The notes: generated by a model not told the origin, from the sequence alone. DNA of 64,000 nucleotides from Bradyrhizobium manausense (GCF_018130615.1 NZ_JAFCKB010000002.1:62001-126000), one strand, 5' to 3'. Shown: positions 39,290 to 48,871, counted from the first letter of the stretch. A program made the numbers and translations.

Positions 39290-40345
39290 ATGAGCAACAA
39301 TCCCTATTACGGGCCTGAAGGTCACGGCCCCTACGAGATGATCGACATCGGCGACCTGCCGCTCGAGGATGGCGGCACCATTCCCGGCTGTAAGCTCGCC
39401 GTCGCCACGCACGGCGCGCTCAACGCTGCGAAGGACAATGCCATTCTCGTTCCCACCTGGTATTCGGGCACGAGCAAGATCATGGAGCAGGCCTATATCG
39501 GCGCGGGCCGGGCGCTCGATCCTGCGAAATACTTCATCATCGTGGTCAACCAGATCGGCAGTGGATTGTCGACGTCGCCGCACAACGCTGGTGGTGCGAT
39601 GGCCGGACCCAATTTCCCGAAGGTCCGCATCAGCGACGATGTTCGCGCCCAGCATCGGCTGGTGACCGAAAACTTCGGGCTCAAGAGCCTGGCGCTCGTG
39701 GTCGGGGGCTCGATGGGCGCGCAGCAGACCTACGAGTGGGCCGTGCGCTATCCGGATTTCGTCAAGCGCGCGGCGCCGATCGCCGGTACGGCGAAGAATA
39801 CCGAGCACGACTTCCTCTTCGCCGAGACGCTGAATGAGGCCATCACGAGCGATCCGGGCTTCCGCGAAGGACGCTACGGCTCGCCGGCCGACGTCGCTGC
39901 GGGCCTCAAGCGACAAGCGAAGCTCTGGACCGTGATGGGTTGGAGCACCGACTTCTTCCGGGCCAATCGGCACAAGGCGCTGGGTTTCGAAACCGTGCAG
40001 GCCTTCGTCGACACCTTCATGACCGGTTACTTCGCGCCGATGGACCCGAACAATCTGCTGTCCATGGCGTGGAAGTGGCAGCGCGGCGACGTCAGTCGCA
40101 ACGCCGGCGGCGACCTTGCTGCCGCTCTCGGGCGTATCAAGGCGAAGACATTCGTGATGCCGATCAGTCATGACATGTTCTTCCCGCCGGCCGATTGCGA
40201 GGTCGAGCAACGGCTCATTCCGGGAAGCGAGTTCCGCCCGCTGGCCAGCATCGACGGGCACCTGGGTCTATTCGGCACCGATCCGCAGATGCTCGCACAG
40301 CTCGACGCCAACCTGTCCGAGTTGCTCGCCACACCTGTCAACTGA
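39290..40345 (+). CDS. alpha/beta hydrolase, homoserine O-acetyltransferase (MetX)-like
   Basis: The 351-residue product has the alpha/beta hydrolase core with the nucleophile elbow GGSMG (Ser141), an Asp near 297 (MPISHDMFFPP) and a His near 325 (SIDGHLGLFG). The sequence resembles MetX-type proteins (LALVVGGSMGAQQTYEWAVRYPDFVKRAAPIAGTA), a fold that also includes esterases. Directly after a Baeyer-Villiger monooxygenase, an ester hydrolase role is more likely than methionine synthesis. AGGAAAATTCAA precedes the ATG. Confidence 0.88.
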   Translation: MSNNPYYGPEGHGPYEMIDIGDLPLEDGGTIPGCKLAVATHGALNAAKDNAILVPTWYSGTSKIMEQAYIGAGRALDPAKYFIIVVNQIGSGLSTSPHNAGGAMAGPNFPKVRISDDVRAQHRLVTENFGLKSLALVVGGSMGAQQTYEWAVRYPDFVKRAAPIAGTAKNTEHDFLFAETLNEAITSDPGFREGRYGSPADVAAGLKRQAKLWTVMGWSTDFFRANRHKALGFETVQAFVDTFMTGYFAPMDPNNLLSMAWKWQRGDVSRNAGGDLAAALGRIKAKTFVMPISHDMFFPPADCEVEQRLIPGSEFRPLASIDGHLGLFGTDPQMLAQLDANLSELLATPVN

Positions 40346-40428
40346 ACGGCCGCATTCCGACAACGAAGAAGCGCGATGATGATTCAATCGGAACTCATCG
40401 CGCTTCAGCACGCAGGTTTCTGACGCGG

Positions 40429-41580
40429 ATGCTCAATCGATGCCCATCCGGTGTTGTCGCCGTCGAGACGAAAGCGTCGACCCCCGTGCGTGCGGCGGCG
40501 GAGCTGGCAAGCGTTCTCCCGGCCAGCGGGCTTGCGGCGGTGCTCGTGTTTGTTTCGCCGCGTTACGATCCGCATCGGTTTGCGGCCGAAATGGCGACCC
40601 GCTTCACGGGCACGCCAGTCTTCGGCTGCACGACCGCCGGCGAGATTGCGCTCAACGGATGGGATGAAAACAGCGTCGTCGCGCTCGCCTTCAGCGCTGC
40701 CGATTTCGACGTGGCTGCTCACCCCATCCTGGGACTCTCGGATTTTCGCATCGAAGACGATCGCACGATCGGCGCGGATATTCGCCATCGCTTCTTCGGC
40801 CACGGCGGCAATGACGATGGCGAGCGCTGTTTCGGGCTGTTGCTCATCGATGGCATGTGCCAGCGGGAAGAGGTCGTATTGGCCGCGATCCATGCCTCGC
40901 TTGGTCCTATTCCGCTGGTCGGCGGCTCGGCCGCCGATGGTCTGAGATTTGAGCGCAGCTGGGTCTATTTCGGGGGCCGTGCCCATACGGATGCGGCGGT
41001 GCTCCTTGTGTTCAAGACGTCGTTGCCGTTCCTCATCTTCTCTTGCGACACGTGCAAGCCTGGCACGGAAAAGATGGTCGTGACGGAGGCCGATCCGGAT
41101 CGACGTATTGTCAGCGAATTGAATGCCGAGCCTGCAGCAGCCGAGTACTCTCGCATGGCCGGCATCGACGGCGGCGTCCTCGATGTGGCTGCGTTGGCAT
41201 CCCATCCTGTGCTGGTACGGGTCGGCGATGCGTATTACGCACGCTCGATACGCCGGGTCGATGCGGACGGCACGCTCCATTTTGCTTCCGCCATCGACAA
41301 AGGCCTCGTGTTGACGGTGGCCACACTGCAGGACCCGGTCGACCCGACCGGTGATCTTTTCGCGCACATCGAGGAAGAAATCGGAGAGGTCTCACTCTAT
41401 ATCGGGTTCGAGTCGGTTCAGAGACGCATGGGCGTCGCGCATCGATGCGACCGCGACATGTCGGAACTGTACCGGACCCATCGTGTGTTCGGCTGCAATA
41501 CCTATGGCGAGCTGTATGGTCCGATGCACATGAACGGAACGCTCACCGGCGTGGCGATCGGCGCGCCCCGTGCGACGTAG
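40429..41580 (+). CDS. FIST N- and C-domain signalling protein
   Basis: The 383-residue product has a FIST_N domain (about 15-215; AAVLVFVSPRYDP, FGCTTAGEIALNGWDENSVVALAFS, PLVGGSAADGLRFERSWVYFGG) and a FIST_C domain (about 225-365; IGFESVQRRMGV, FGCNTYGELYGPMHMNGTLTGVAIG). FIST proteins are predicted sensors of small ligands feeding into signal transduction or chemotaxis; direct evidence is scarce. It follows the hydrolase by 83 bp in the same direction and may sense the substrate or product of that pathway. The start is uncertain: ATG 40429 lacks a strong ribosome site. Confidence 0.85.
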   Translation: MLNRCPSGVVAVETKASTPVRAAAELASVLPASGLAAVLVFVSPRYDPHRFAAEMATRFTGTPVFGCTTAGEIALNGWDENSVVALAFSAADFDVAAHPILGLSDFRIEDDRTIGADIRHRFFGHGGNDDGERCFGLLLIDGMCQREEVVLAAIHASLGPIPLVGGSAADGLRFERSWVYFGGRAHTDAAVLLVFKTSLPFLIFSCDTCKPGTEKMVVTEADPDRRIVSELNAEPAAAEYSRMAGIDGGVLDVAALASHPVLVRVGDAYYARSIRRVDADGTLHFASAIDKGLVLTVATLQDPVDPTGDLFAHIEEEIGEVSLYIGFESVQRRMGVAHRCDRDMSELYRTHRVFGCNTYGELYGPMHMNGTLTGVAIGAPRAT

Positions 41581-42054
41581 GTGCGGTGCCGGACCATCGC
41601 CTAAATTGCCGGTCCGCAATCACGAGGTATCTGGTTCAACATGAAATGAGGATCGCTCGTTCGTCGGATTCCGAAAGCCGAGACGTTGTGCGTCGCGGCG
41701 ACTGGCCGTTGCTGCTATCGACGAGGACCACGATGGCATAGTGCCACTGTTTTGCCCGACGCGTCAAATCGAATTCGTGAAATACGAAATCGCCGGGCGG
41801 GCATGAGCCGACGAGCGACCGCGCCTCTACTGTGCATGGGGTTGTTTTTCACTTTTTTGCCGGGCCCGGCAGGGCGGGGGGAAGCATCGCGAGCGGAGCC
41901 TCAACCTCACTGTCACCGCCCGCGCAGGGTGATCTGGTGTTCCAGAGACCATGGTGGGATACGGATAGGGCGCGGCGTACCGGATTCCCCGCCTTCGCGG
42001 GGAATGGACAGCGGTGTGTTGGGCGCTATCTGCCGCCTCTCTTGAGAGCGCCTT
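41581..42054. other. 474-bp gap with a degenerate palindromic repeat
   Basis: The right part (about 41930-42030) holds fragments of the palindromic repeat family (GGTGTTCCAGAGACCATGG and CGTACCGGATTCCCCGCCTTCGCGGGGAATG, a perfect hairpin). A short frame from 41803 starts like an exported protein but runs into this repeat and is not accepted as a gene. Confidence 0.5.
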
Positions 42055-43092
42055 CTACTGCACGTCCATCTGCAGTCCTTCCTTCTGGATGATGCCGGCG
42101 AACTTCTTCGTCTCGGCGTCCACGAAGTCGGCGAATTGCTGCGGCGTGCCGTAGTCGGCGCGGGCGCCCATGGCGGTGATCTGCTTCCTGATGTCGTCCC
42201 GCTCCAGCATCGCCTTGACCTGGAGATTGAGCGCATCGAGCACGGGGGCGGCGACGCCCTTCGGCAGGAACACCGAGAACCATGACGACACGTCGAAGTT
42301 TGCAAGCTCGGGGGCGCTTTCGCGCATGGTCGGCAGGTTCGGCGCGAGCTCACTGCGCTCGGTCGTGGTGACGCAGAGGCCGTTGAGCGTGCCGTTCTGC
42401 ACCTGCGGCAGGCTCGGATAGAGGTTGTCGAACAGGATCTGGATGTCGCCGGCGAGCGCGGCCTGCAGCGCGGGGCCGGCGCCGCGGAACGGGATGTGCG
42501 TCATCTTCAGCCCGGTGAGCTGGAGGAACCAGGCGCCGGTGAGGTGAGGGCTCTGGCCGACGCCGGAGGAGGCGTAGCTGAGCTTGTCCGGATTGGCCTT
42601 CAGATACGCGATCAGCTCGGCGACCGACTTGATGCCGGTCTTCGGATGCGCCGACACGATGTTCGGAATCCGGATCATGTTGGTGACAGGCTGGAGCTGG
42701 TCCGGCTTGTAGGTGAGGTTCTTGAAGATGCTGTAGGCGATCGCGTTCGGGCCGGGATTGCCGATCAGGATGGTGTGGCCGTCGGCCTTGGCGCGGACGA
42801 CCTCGGCCGTCCCGATCGTGCCGCCGCCGCCCGAGCGATTTTCGACGACCGCCGTCTGGCCCCAGACGGATTGGAGATGGGCGGCAAGCAGCCGGCCCAT
42901 CACGTCGGTCGAGCCGCCTGCTGCGGCCGGCACGATGATGCGGACATTCTCGGTCGGCTTCCAGTCGGCAAGGCTCGATCGCGGCAGGATGGCTGCGGCC
43001 GACAGACCGACGGCCCCCGCGAGCACGCGGCGGCGGGACAGCAATCTGTTCTGAAGTTTGTCTTGAGGTTTGCCTCGAAGTTTCCCGGACAC
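42055..43092 (-). CDS. tripartite tricarboxylate transporter (Bug family) substrate-binding protein
   Basis: Bug proteins bind carboxylates or other small molecules in the periplasm for TctA/TctB-type transporters. The 345-residue product has a twin-arginine-like signal (LLSRRRVLAGAVGLSAAAI). The mature domain has the family pattern NVRIIVPAAAGGSTDVMGRLLAAHL, VVENRSGGGGTIGTAEV, and HIPFRGAGPALQAALAGDIQILFDN. No TctA or TctB is near, which is common for this family. The listed start is a GTG; the first 15 residues are Lys/Gln-rich and the true start could be slightly downstream. Confidence 0.9.
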   Translation of the reverse strand: MSGKLRGKPQDKLQNRLLSRRRVLAGAVGLSAAAILPRSSLADWKPTENVRIIVPAAAGGSTDVMGRLLAAHLQSVWGQTAVVENRSGGGGTIGTAEVVRAKADGHTILIGNPGPNAIAYSIFKNLTYKPDQLQPVTNMIRIPNIVSAHPKTGIKSVAELIAYLKANPDKLSYASSGVGQSPHLTGAWFLQLTGLKMTHIPFRGAGPALQAALAGDIQILFDNLYPSLPQVQNGTLNGLCVTTTERSELAPNLPTMRESAPELANFDVSSWFSVFLPKGVAAPVLDALNLQVKAMLERDDIRKQITAMGARADYGTPQQFADFVDAETKKFAGIIQKEGLQMDVQ

Positions 43093-43222
43093 GAATCCAC
43101 TCCCAGCCTCTTATTTTGCAGGGAGCGTAGGGAACCCGGTGCGCAACGGCAAGTCGCACGCGATGGCGGACGTCGTGAGGAGAGCGGCACGACGCCGCAG
43201 GCCGCAATGTCAGCTCACGATC

Positions 43223-43708
43223 TCAGTTGAAGCTGAGCAGCTTGAACAGCGGCGTGAGGTAGTTCATCTCCTGACCCGAGGTCGGCGTGGTCCGGCTGAT
43301 GGAATCGAAGATCTTGCCGTCCTGCAGGCCGTAATTCGCAAGCCGGCGCACGCGCCGGTTCTTGTCGAAATAGACGGCGATGACGCGCTGGTCGACCACC
43401 CTCTGGTTCATGAAGGCGACCATGCGCTCGGAGCGCTGCGAGATGTAGTAAAAGACTTCACCGTCCAGCGTCGCGACTGTGGAGGGCGTACCCATCACGA
43501 TCAGCACCTGGTCCTGGCTCGCGCCGATCGGAATCTGCTCCAGTGCGCCGGGCGGTAGGATGTAGCCCTTCTGGAACTGCTCGCCGGTGCATCCCGCAAG
43601 GGCGCCACCGACCAGAGCCACGGCCGCGAGCAGGCGCAAGCCGCGCCAGCGCGAATGAAGGCCGCGCCGCTGATTCGCGCGCGGGCTGGTCTGGTTCGTT
43701 ATCGTCAT
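43223..43708 (-). CDS. bamE: outer-membrane assembly lipoprotein BamE
   Basis: BamE is a small lipoprotein of the BAM complex that inserts beta-barrel proteins in the outer membrane. The ATG at 43708 gives 161 residues with a lipoprotein signal ending in the lipobox LAGC (VALVGGALAGCTGEQFQKGY). The SmpA/OmlA domain follows (IGASQDQVLIVMGTPSTVATLDGEVFYYISQRSERMVAF...DQRVIAVYFDKNRRVRRLANYGLQDG). It is divergent from the cytochrome bc1 chaperone gene, with about 100 bp between starts, an arrangement found in related genomes. Confidence 0.92.
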   Translation of the reverse strand: MTITNQTSPRANQRRGLHSRWRGLRLLAAVALVGGALAGCTGEQFQKGYILPPGALEQIPIGASQDQVLIVMGTPSTVATLDGEVFYYISQRSERMVAFMNQRVVDQRVIAVYFDKNRRVRRLANYGLQDGKIFDSISRTTPTSGQEMNYLTPLFKLLSFN

Positions 43709-43806
43709 AGCGGAACTGATTCCGTCCCCTTGCGTCGCGCGAGGCGCTGAAGTACCGGGCGGAGGCTCTGAATGCAACTCGCGCGCGCCCGCTTGCGGAA
43801 ACCACA

Positions 43807-44358
43807 ATGCTTTGGCCGTTCAATCACTTCAGGAAACCCCGGCTAGCCCCGGCCGGCACCATTGAAGCCATCTATGGCATGATCGTGACGCAGGCGCGAG
43901 AACCCATATTTTACCGGGACTTGGGCGTACCGGATACGGTTAACGGCCGTTTTGACCTGTTGCTGCTGCATCTCTGGCTATTGCTGCGGCGCTTAAGGAC
44001 CGCCCAAGGCGGGACGGAGCTGTCGCAGGCGCTGTTCGACCGCTTCTGCGAGGACATGGACGACAATCTGCGCGAGATGGGCGTCGGCGACCAGACCGTC
44101 CCGAAGCGGATGCGGGCCTTCGGCGAGGCGTTTTACGGCCGCGTCCAGGCCTACGACCAGGCGATCGAAGTTGACGCTGAGGCGCTGGCGCAGGCGATCT
44201 GCAAGAATATCTTGAATGGGACAGGCATGGACCATGCGCGGCGGCTGGCCGCTTACGCAAAGGCCGCGAATGCGCAGCTCGGGCAAATCGCCGATCCCAC
44301 GCTGCTGCTCGGATCCTTCAAGTTTCCCGCACCGTTTCGAGAGGATGAGGCGTCATGA
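43807..44358 (+). CDS. ubiquinol-cytochrome c chaperone (CBP3-like)
   Basis: The 183-residue product matches the Ubiq_cyt_C_chap family, related to mitochondrial CBP3, which helps assemble cytochrome b into the bc1 complex. Visible traits are the N-terminal TIEAIYGMIVTQAREPIFYRDLGVPDTVNGRFDLLLLHLWLLLRRL pattern and FCEDMDDNLREMGVGD. It is probably a soluble or membrane-associated helical protein. Its stop overlaps the DUF177 gene by 4 nt (ATGA). Confidence 0.92.
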   Translation: MLWPFNHFRKPRLAPAGTIEAIYGMIVTQAREPIFYRDLGVPDTVNGRFDLLLLHLWLLLRRLRTAQGGTELSQALFDRFCEDMDDNLREMGVGDQTVPKRMRAFGEAFYGRVQAYDQAIEVDAEALAQAICKNILNGTGMDHARRLAAYAKAANAQLGQIADPTLLLGSFKFPAPFREDEAS

Positions 44359-44936
44359 CCCGACCGATGACCGGATCTGAACCCGATCCCTGGCGTGTGC
44401 CCGTGATGGTGGTGCAGATTCCCGATACCGGGCTGCACCGCGCGCTCGAAGCCTCGGCGGCCGAGCGCCAGGCGATGGCCGATGTCGCGGGCCTGCGCGA
44501 CATCCTGTCAGCCCAGGCCGACTTTGAGGTCGTGCCGAAGAGCGGCGGCCGGATCCAGGTCACGGGCCATGTCCGCGCCCGGGTCGGCCAGACCTGCGTG
44601 GTCACCCTCGATCCGATCGAGAGCGAGATCGACGAGGAGGTTGATCTGACCTTTGCACCCGAGGCCGAAACACGGCGGCTGGAGGACCTGATCGAGGAGG
44701 GGCAGGACGGCGAGGAGCCGCCGGAGGTCGCCGATGCGCCGGAGGCCATCGTCAACGGAATCATCGATCTCGGCCGGATCGCAACCGATGCCCTGTTCCT
44801 GGCGATTGATCCCTATCCCCGCAAGCCGGGCGCCGTGTTCGAGGCTGAGGTCACCGCGCCAGATCCGGAGGACCATCCGTTTGCGGCGCTGAAGGCCCTC
44901 CAGGACAACAAGCAGGGCAAGAAGAAAGGCAAATAG
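44355..44936 (+). CDS. DUF177 (YceD) domain protein
   Basis: The 193-residue product has the DUF177 core: GHVRARVGQTCVVTLDPIESEIDEEVDLTF, followed by an acidic middle (LEDLIEEGQDGEEPPEVADAPEAIVNGIIDLGRIATDALFLAIDPYPRKPGA). The C-terminus is Lys-rich (DNKQGKKKGK). YceD is linked to 23S rRNA processing and usually sits next to rpmF; here rpmF is absent and plsX comes next. Only one cysteine of the usual pair region is seen. Confidence 0.9.
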   Translation: MTRPMTGSEPDPWRVPVMVVQIPDTGLHRALEASAAERQAMADVAGLRDILSAQADFEVVPKSGGRIQVTGHVRARVGQTCVVTLDPIESEIDEEVDLTFAPEAETRRLEDLIEEGQDGEEPPEVADAPEAIVNGIIDLGRIATDALFLAIDPYPRKPGAVFEAEVTAPDPEDHPFAALKALQDNKQGKKKGK

Positions 44937-45033
44937 CTGGGCATTCCCCGTAAGAGCGCTGTGCGACGGGCTGTGAGGTGCTTGCGGGGGCGGTTTGAAA
45001 GATCGTCGCATCTGTTTGAGTTATATGCGTTTA

Positions 45034-45078
45034 TTTTGGATTTTGGCGTTCTGCCGGCGGATTGTCCTCAATCCAAAA
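45034..45078 (+). promoter_or_regulatory. inverted repeat in the plsX upstream gap
   Basis: TTTTGGATT (45034-45042) and AATCCAAAA (45070-45078) are perfect 9-bp arms with a 27-nt loop, in the 298-bp gap before plsX. It could be an operator or an mRNA leader structure. The gap has no rpmF-like or other gene. Confidence 0.4.
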
Positions 45079-45234
45079 GCCTGGGGGCAAGAGGTTGTTT
45101 CGGGATAACAAAACGCTATTGTCCGCCCCGGTCCGGGTGCGGCGTGGCGCTTGGCCGGTCGCCATGTCCATGGCGAGCCCATTCCGCGGCCCCGCTCTTT
45201 GACGACCGCGCCAGACCAGGTTTCCGGGATTTTG

Positions 45235-46296
45235 ATGCCAAGCAAGGTTCGTATCGCGCTTGACGCCATGGGGGGCGATGTCGGCGCCCCTGTCGTCATT
45301 CCAGGCGCGGCCATCTCGCTTGGCAGGCATCCCGGGACCGAGTTTCTGCTGGTCGGCGATCGCGCCAGGATCGAGCCCGAGCTCGAGCGCCATCCGAAGC
45401 TCAAGGCTGCCTCCCGGATCATCCATACCGACGTTGCCGTCAGCGGCGAGGATAAGCCGAGCCAGGCGCTGCGCCGCGGCCGCAAGACCTCCTCGATGTG
45501 GCTTGCGATCGATGCGGTGAAAAAGGGGGAGGCGGATGTTGCGGTTTCCGCCGGCAATACCGGCGCGCTGATGGCAATGGCGCGCTTCCATCTGCGCACG
45601 CTGCCTGGCATCGATCGGCCTGCGATCACTGCCGTGTGGCCGACCATGCGCGGCTCGTCCGTCGTGCTCGATCTCGGTGCCACGATCGGCGGCGATGCGC
45701 GCCATCTGGTGGCGCTCGCGGTGATGGGCGCGGCCATGGCGAGCGTGGTGTTCGACAAGAAGCGCCCGACGGTCGGCCTGCTCAACATCGGGACCGAGGA
45801 GATCAAGGGGCATGAGGAGATCCGCGAGGCCGGTGAAATCCTGCGCGCGAAGAACCTGCCGGAACTCGATTATGTCGGGTTCGTCGAGGGGGACGGTATC
45901 GGCAAGGGGCTGGCCGACGTCATCGTGACCGAGGGCTACAGCGGCAACATTGCGCTGAAAGCGGCCGAGGGAACCGCGCGCCAGATGGCCGACTTGCTTC
46001 GTAACGAGATCCAGCGGAGCTGGCTGTCCAAGCTCGGTTATCTCTTTGCCCGCAATGCCTTCCAGGCCCTGCGCGACAAGATGGACCCGAACAAGTCGAA
46101 CGGCGGCGTGCTGCTCGGACTGAACGGGCTCGTGGTCAAAAGCCATGGCGGCATCAATGCCGAAGGCTTTGCCTATGCGATCGATGTTGGTTATGAGATG
46201 GCCAAATTCGATCTTCTGAACAAGATCAATCAGATGCTCAACCGCGATGGGGGTACGCTAGGTTCCGTGCCAACCGCGCCGGAGGATGTTTCGTGA
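45235..46296 (+). CDS. plsX: phosphate acyltransferase PlsX
   Basis: PlsX makes acyl-phosphate from acyl-ACP for phospholipid synthesis. The ATG at 45235 gives 353 residues. Family motifs are [19 protein letters not shown] at the start, [40 protein letters not shown], and [17 protein letters not shown]. Its stop overlaps the GTG start of fabH (GTGA), linking phospholipid and fatty-acid initiation. Confidence 0.96.
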   Translation: MPSKVRIALDAMGGDVGAPVVIPGAAISLGRHPGTEFLLVGDRARIEPELERHPKLKAASRIIHTDVAVSGEDKPSQALRRGRKTSSMWLAIDAVKKGEADVAVSAGNTGALMAMARFHLRTLPGIDRPAITAVWPTMRGSSVVLDLGATIGGDARHLVALAVMGAAMASVVFDKKRPTVGLLNIGTEEIKGHEEIREAGEILRAKNLPELDYVGFVEGDGIGKGLADVIVTEGYSGNIALKAAEGTARQMADLLRNEIQRSWLSKLGYLFARNAFQALRDKMDPNKSNGGVLLGLNGLVVKSHGGINAEGFAYAIDVGYEMAKFDLLNKINQMLNRDGGTLGSVPTAPEDVS

Positions 46297-47273
46297 CCAA
46301 GATTCGTTCGGTGGTGCTGGGCTGCGGCTCCTACCTGCCGGAGCAGGTGGTGACCAATGCCCAATTGGCGGCGCGTATCGACACGTCCGACGAATGGATT
46401 GTGCAGCGGACGGGCATTCGCGAGCGGCACATTGCGGCCGAGGGCGAATTCACCTCGCATCTTGCGCTCAAGGCGGCGCAGGCCGCGCTTGCCGATGCAG
46501 GCGTGGATGCGCAATCGATCGAGCTGATCGTGCTGGCGACCTCGACGCCCGACAATACTTTCCCCGCGACCGCAGTCGCCGTGCAGCACGGGCTCGGCAT
46601 CAATCACGGCGCGGCTTTCGACCTTCAGGCGGTGTGCTCGGGCTTCGTCTTCGCGCTGGCGACGGCGGACAATTTCCTGCGCACCGGCGCCTACAAGCGC
46701 GCGCTGGTGATTGGTGCCGAAACCTTCTCGCGCATCCTCGACTGGAACGACCGTGGCACCTGCGTGTTGTTCGGCGACGGCGCCGGCGCGGTCGTGCTCG
46801 AGGCGCAGGAGCAGCCGGGCAATCCCGCGACCGACCGCGGCATCGTCACCACGCATCTGCGCTCCGACGGCCGCCACAAGGCCAAGCTGTTCGTCGATGG
46901 CGGGCCGTCCTCGACCCAGACTGTCGGCCATCTTCGCATGGAGGGACGCGAGGTCTTCAAGCATGCGGTCGGCATGATCACCGACGTGATCGTCGATGCG
47001 TTCCAGGCGACGGGGCTCAATGCCGACGGCATCGACTGGTTCGTGCCGCACCAGGCCAACAAGCGAATCATCGACGCCTCCGCCCACAAGCTCCACATCG
47101 CGCCGGAGAAGGTGGTGCTGACGGTGGACCGCCATGGCAACACCTCGGCGGCTTCGATCCCGCTGGCGCTGTCGGTGGCGCGCAAGGACGGCCGCATCAA
47201 GCGCGGCGACATGGTTCTGCTGGAGGCGATGGGCGGCGGCTTCACCTGGGGCTCCGCACTGGTGCGCTGGTAG
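46293..47273 (+). CDS. fabH: 3-oxoacyl-ACP synthase III
   Basis: FabH starts fatty-acid synthesis by condensing acetyl-CoA with malonyl-ACP. The 326-residue product has the catalytic Cys115 ([12 protein letters not shown]), the His in [11 protein letters not shown] and the Asn in [16 protein letters not shown]-contact residues ([10 protein letters not shown]) are typical. It starts with GTG inside the plsX stop and is followed by ihfA with its own promoter. Confidence 0.96.
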   Translation: MTKIRSVVLGCGSYLPEQVVTNAQLAARIDTSDEWIVQRTGIRERHIAAEGEFTSHLALKAAQAALADAGVDAQSIELIVLATSTPDNTFPATAVAVQHGLGINHGAAFDLQAVCSGFVFALATADNFLRTGAYKRALVIGAETFSRILDWNDRGTCVLFGDGAGAVVLEAQEQPGNPATDRGIVTTHLRSDGRHKAKLFVDGGPSSTQTVGHLRMEGREVFKHAVGMITDVIVDAFQATGLNADGIDWFVPHQANKRIIDASAHKLHIAPEKVVLTVDRHGNTSAASIPLALSVARKDGRIKRGDMVLLEAMGGGFTWGSALVRW

Positions 47274-47341
47274 AGCCACAATCGATAAAATTTTGCCGGA
47301 ATCGGCGTCGATTATCGATGCGTCTGCATTGATGAGCGGTG

Positions 47342-47370
47342 TTGACCGCCGTATCGTAAGCTCATAATTT
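47342..47370 (+). promoter_or_regulatory. sigma70-type promoter candidate for ihfA
   Basis: TTGACC (47342-47347), a 17-nt spacer and TAATTT (47365-47370) precede the ihfA ATG by 37 bp. The flanking sequence is AT-rich, unlike the coding surroundings. Confidence 0.55.
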
Positions 47371-47407
47371 CAGACAACAATTGTTCGCCGTGATGTGGGG
47401 CAGGGCG

Positions 47408-47749
47408 ATGACCGATCAAAGTAAAACCGTAACGCGTGTCGATCTCTGTGAAGCCGTCTACCAGAAGGTGGGCCTGTCGCGGACGGAATCGTCTGCGTTC
47501 GTGGAACTCGTGCTGAAGGAGATCACCGACTGCCTTGAGAAGGGCGAGACGGTGAAGCTGTCCTCGTTCGGCTCCTTCATGGTCCGCAAGAAGGGGCAGC
47601 GCATCGGCCGCAATCCGAAGACCGGCACCGAGGTGCCGATCTCGCCGCGCCGGGTGATGGTGTTCAAGCCGTCGGCGATCCTGAAGCAGCGGATCAACGG
47701 TCAGCACCGGGCCAATGGCGACGCCAGCAAGGCGCAACCCGAGGCGTAA
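47408..47749 (+). CDS. ihfA: integration host factor subunit alpha
   Basis: IHF is a heterodimeric DNA-bending protein used in transcription (for example with sigma54), replication and recombination. The 113-residue product has the IhfA fold: [33 protein letters not shown], and the DNA-intercalating arm [35 protein letters not shown]. The order plsX-fabH-ihfA-merR is typical of alphaproteobacteria. The ATG at 47408 is preferred over the upstream ATG at 47393 because GGGGCAGGGCG precedes it. Confidence 0.95.
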   Translation: MTDQSKTVTRVDLCEAVYQKVGLSRTESSAFVELVLKEITDCLEKGETVKLSSFGSFMVRKKGQRIGRNPKTGTEVPISPRRVMVFKPSAILKQRINGQHRANGDASKAQPEA

Positions 47750-47776
47750 TCAGCCTGTCGGAAAAGGATTTGGCAT

Positions 47777-48355
47777 TTGGACAAGGCGCCGGATGCGTTC
47801 CGAACCATCAGCGAAGTAGCGCAGGAACTCGACATTCCGCAGCACGTGCTGCGGTTCTGGGAGACGCGATTCTCCCAGATCAAGCCGATGAAGCGCAGCG
47901 GCGGCCGCCGCTATTACCGCCCCGACGATGTCGATTTGCTCAAGGGCATCCGCCGGCTGCTCTACGGGGAGGGCTACACCATCCGCGGGGTGCAGCGGAT
48001 CCTGAAAGAGCACGGCGTCAAATCAGTGCAGGGGCTGGCTGACAGCTCGGCGGCGGTCTCGTTCGGGGCCATCGAGGACGCCATCGGGGCGAGCCTGATG
48101 GAGCCGGACGACGAGGCGCCCATCAAGGGCATCACCGATGCCGACGATGACGACTATCAGGGCGATGAAGAGGAAGGCATCGACTTCCGCTTCACCGAGG
48201 TCGACGACGAGGAGATCCTCACCACCTTCCGCAAGGGCGGCGCTGCTGCCGCGCCGGCTGGCCCCAGTGCGCTGGACCGGGAACGGCTGGAACGGGCGCT
48301 TGGTGAGCTCGTCGCTTGCAAGGAGATGCTGGATCTGGCCCTGAAGGATGGCTGA
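47777..48355 (+). CDS. MerR-family transcriptional regulator
   Basis: The 192-residue product has an N-terminal MerR helix-turn-helix ([48 protein letters not shown]). An acidic low-complexity region (about 115-150: [24 protein letters not shown]) and a C-terminal helix follow. No metal-binding cysteines are visible. It starts with TTG at 47777 after AAAAGGATTTGGC. Its constant place after ihfA in this group suggests a conserved but undefined role. Confidence 0.9.
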   Translation: MDKAPDAFRTISEVAQELDIPQHVLRFWETRFSQIKPMKRSGGRRYYRPDDVDLLKGIRRLLYGEGYTIRGVQRILKEHGVKSVQGLADSSAAVSFGAIEDAIGASLMEPDDEAPIKGITDADDDDYQGDEEEGIDFRFTEVDDEEILTTFRKGGAAAAPAGPSALDRERLERALGELVACKEMLDLALKDG

Positions 48356-48466
48356 GGGCCTTTTCGTCCGCTTTGCGGCCCGTTCCCCCGGGCTTTGAGC
48401 GAAGACACCAAAATGGTGCGACCTCGCCTTGCGCAAAGCGGCGATCCTGGCTAATGGAACGACGTT

Positions 48467-48544
48467 CGGAGCGTGGCGCAGCCCGGTTAGCGCACTAGTC
48501 TGGGAGACTAGGGGTCGGAGGTTCAAATCCTCTCGCTCCGACCA
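48467..48544 (+). tRNA. tRNA-Pro (anticodon GGG)
   Basis: The acceptor stem CGGAGCG / CGCTCCG, the anticodon arm CTAGT-CTGGGAG-ACTAG with GGG in the centre of the loop, the TPsiC arm GGAGGTTCAAATCCTC, and an encoded CCA end are all present. It lies about 110 bp after the merR gene. Confidence 0.97.
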
Positions 48545-48631
48545 TTTTCTTCAGAGAAGAGCCCAATGCTTGCGCGATCGCTGATCGGCAAGCGATGTCC
48601 TGTTTTCGCAATGAGTCGGTGCTTGGCGGCA

Positions 48632-48871
48632 TCAGCACGCGCTGTGCTGGCACGGCTGCTCAGGAGGCGCGTTGCCGCGGGCCCATGACCTGACGGCGAA
48701 GGCGAGTTGGTGATGCCCCATCGTGTCCACCAAGGAGGCTTGTGCGCTCTCCAGGCGTTTGAGCACCGCGCCGGCGTTAAGGTCCAGGAGTGCGTCGGCC
48801 GCCAAAAGGGATACCGACAGGAACGCAATCGCGGACGCGACGATAATTCCCCTCCATTCTGGTGATTTCAT
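48632..48871 (-). CDS. small exported or membrane-anchored protein
   Basis: The 79-residue product starts MKSPEWRGIIVASAIAFLSVSLLAADALLDLNAG, a signal-peptide or anchor pattern, followed by a polar tail with two Cys at the end. The ribosome site is weak. It lies between the tRNA and a rearranged region, and its function is unknown. Confidence 0.45.
   Translation of the reverse strand: MKSPEWRGIIVASAIAFLSVSLLAADALLDLNAGAVLKRLESAQASLVDTMGHHQLAFAVRSWARGNAPPEQPCQHSAC

Noticed and set aside
41803-42045. 80-residue frame with a signal-like start (MSRRATAPLLCMGLFFTFLPG)
   Set aside because: The mature part lies in a degenerate palindromic repeat and has no coding-type bias; perhaps a gene remnant at most.
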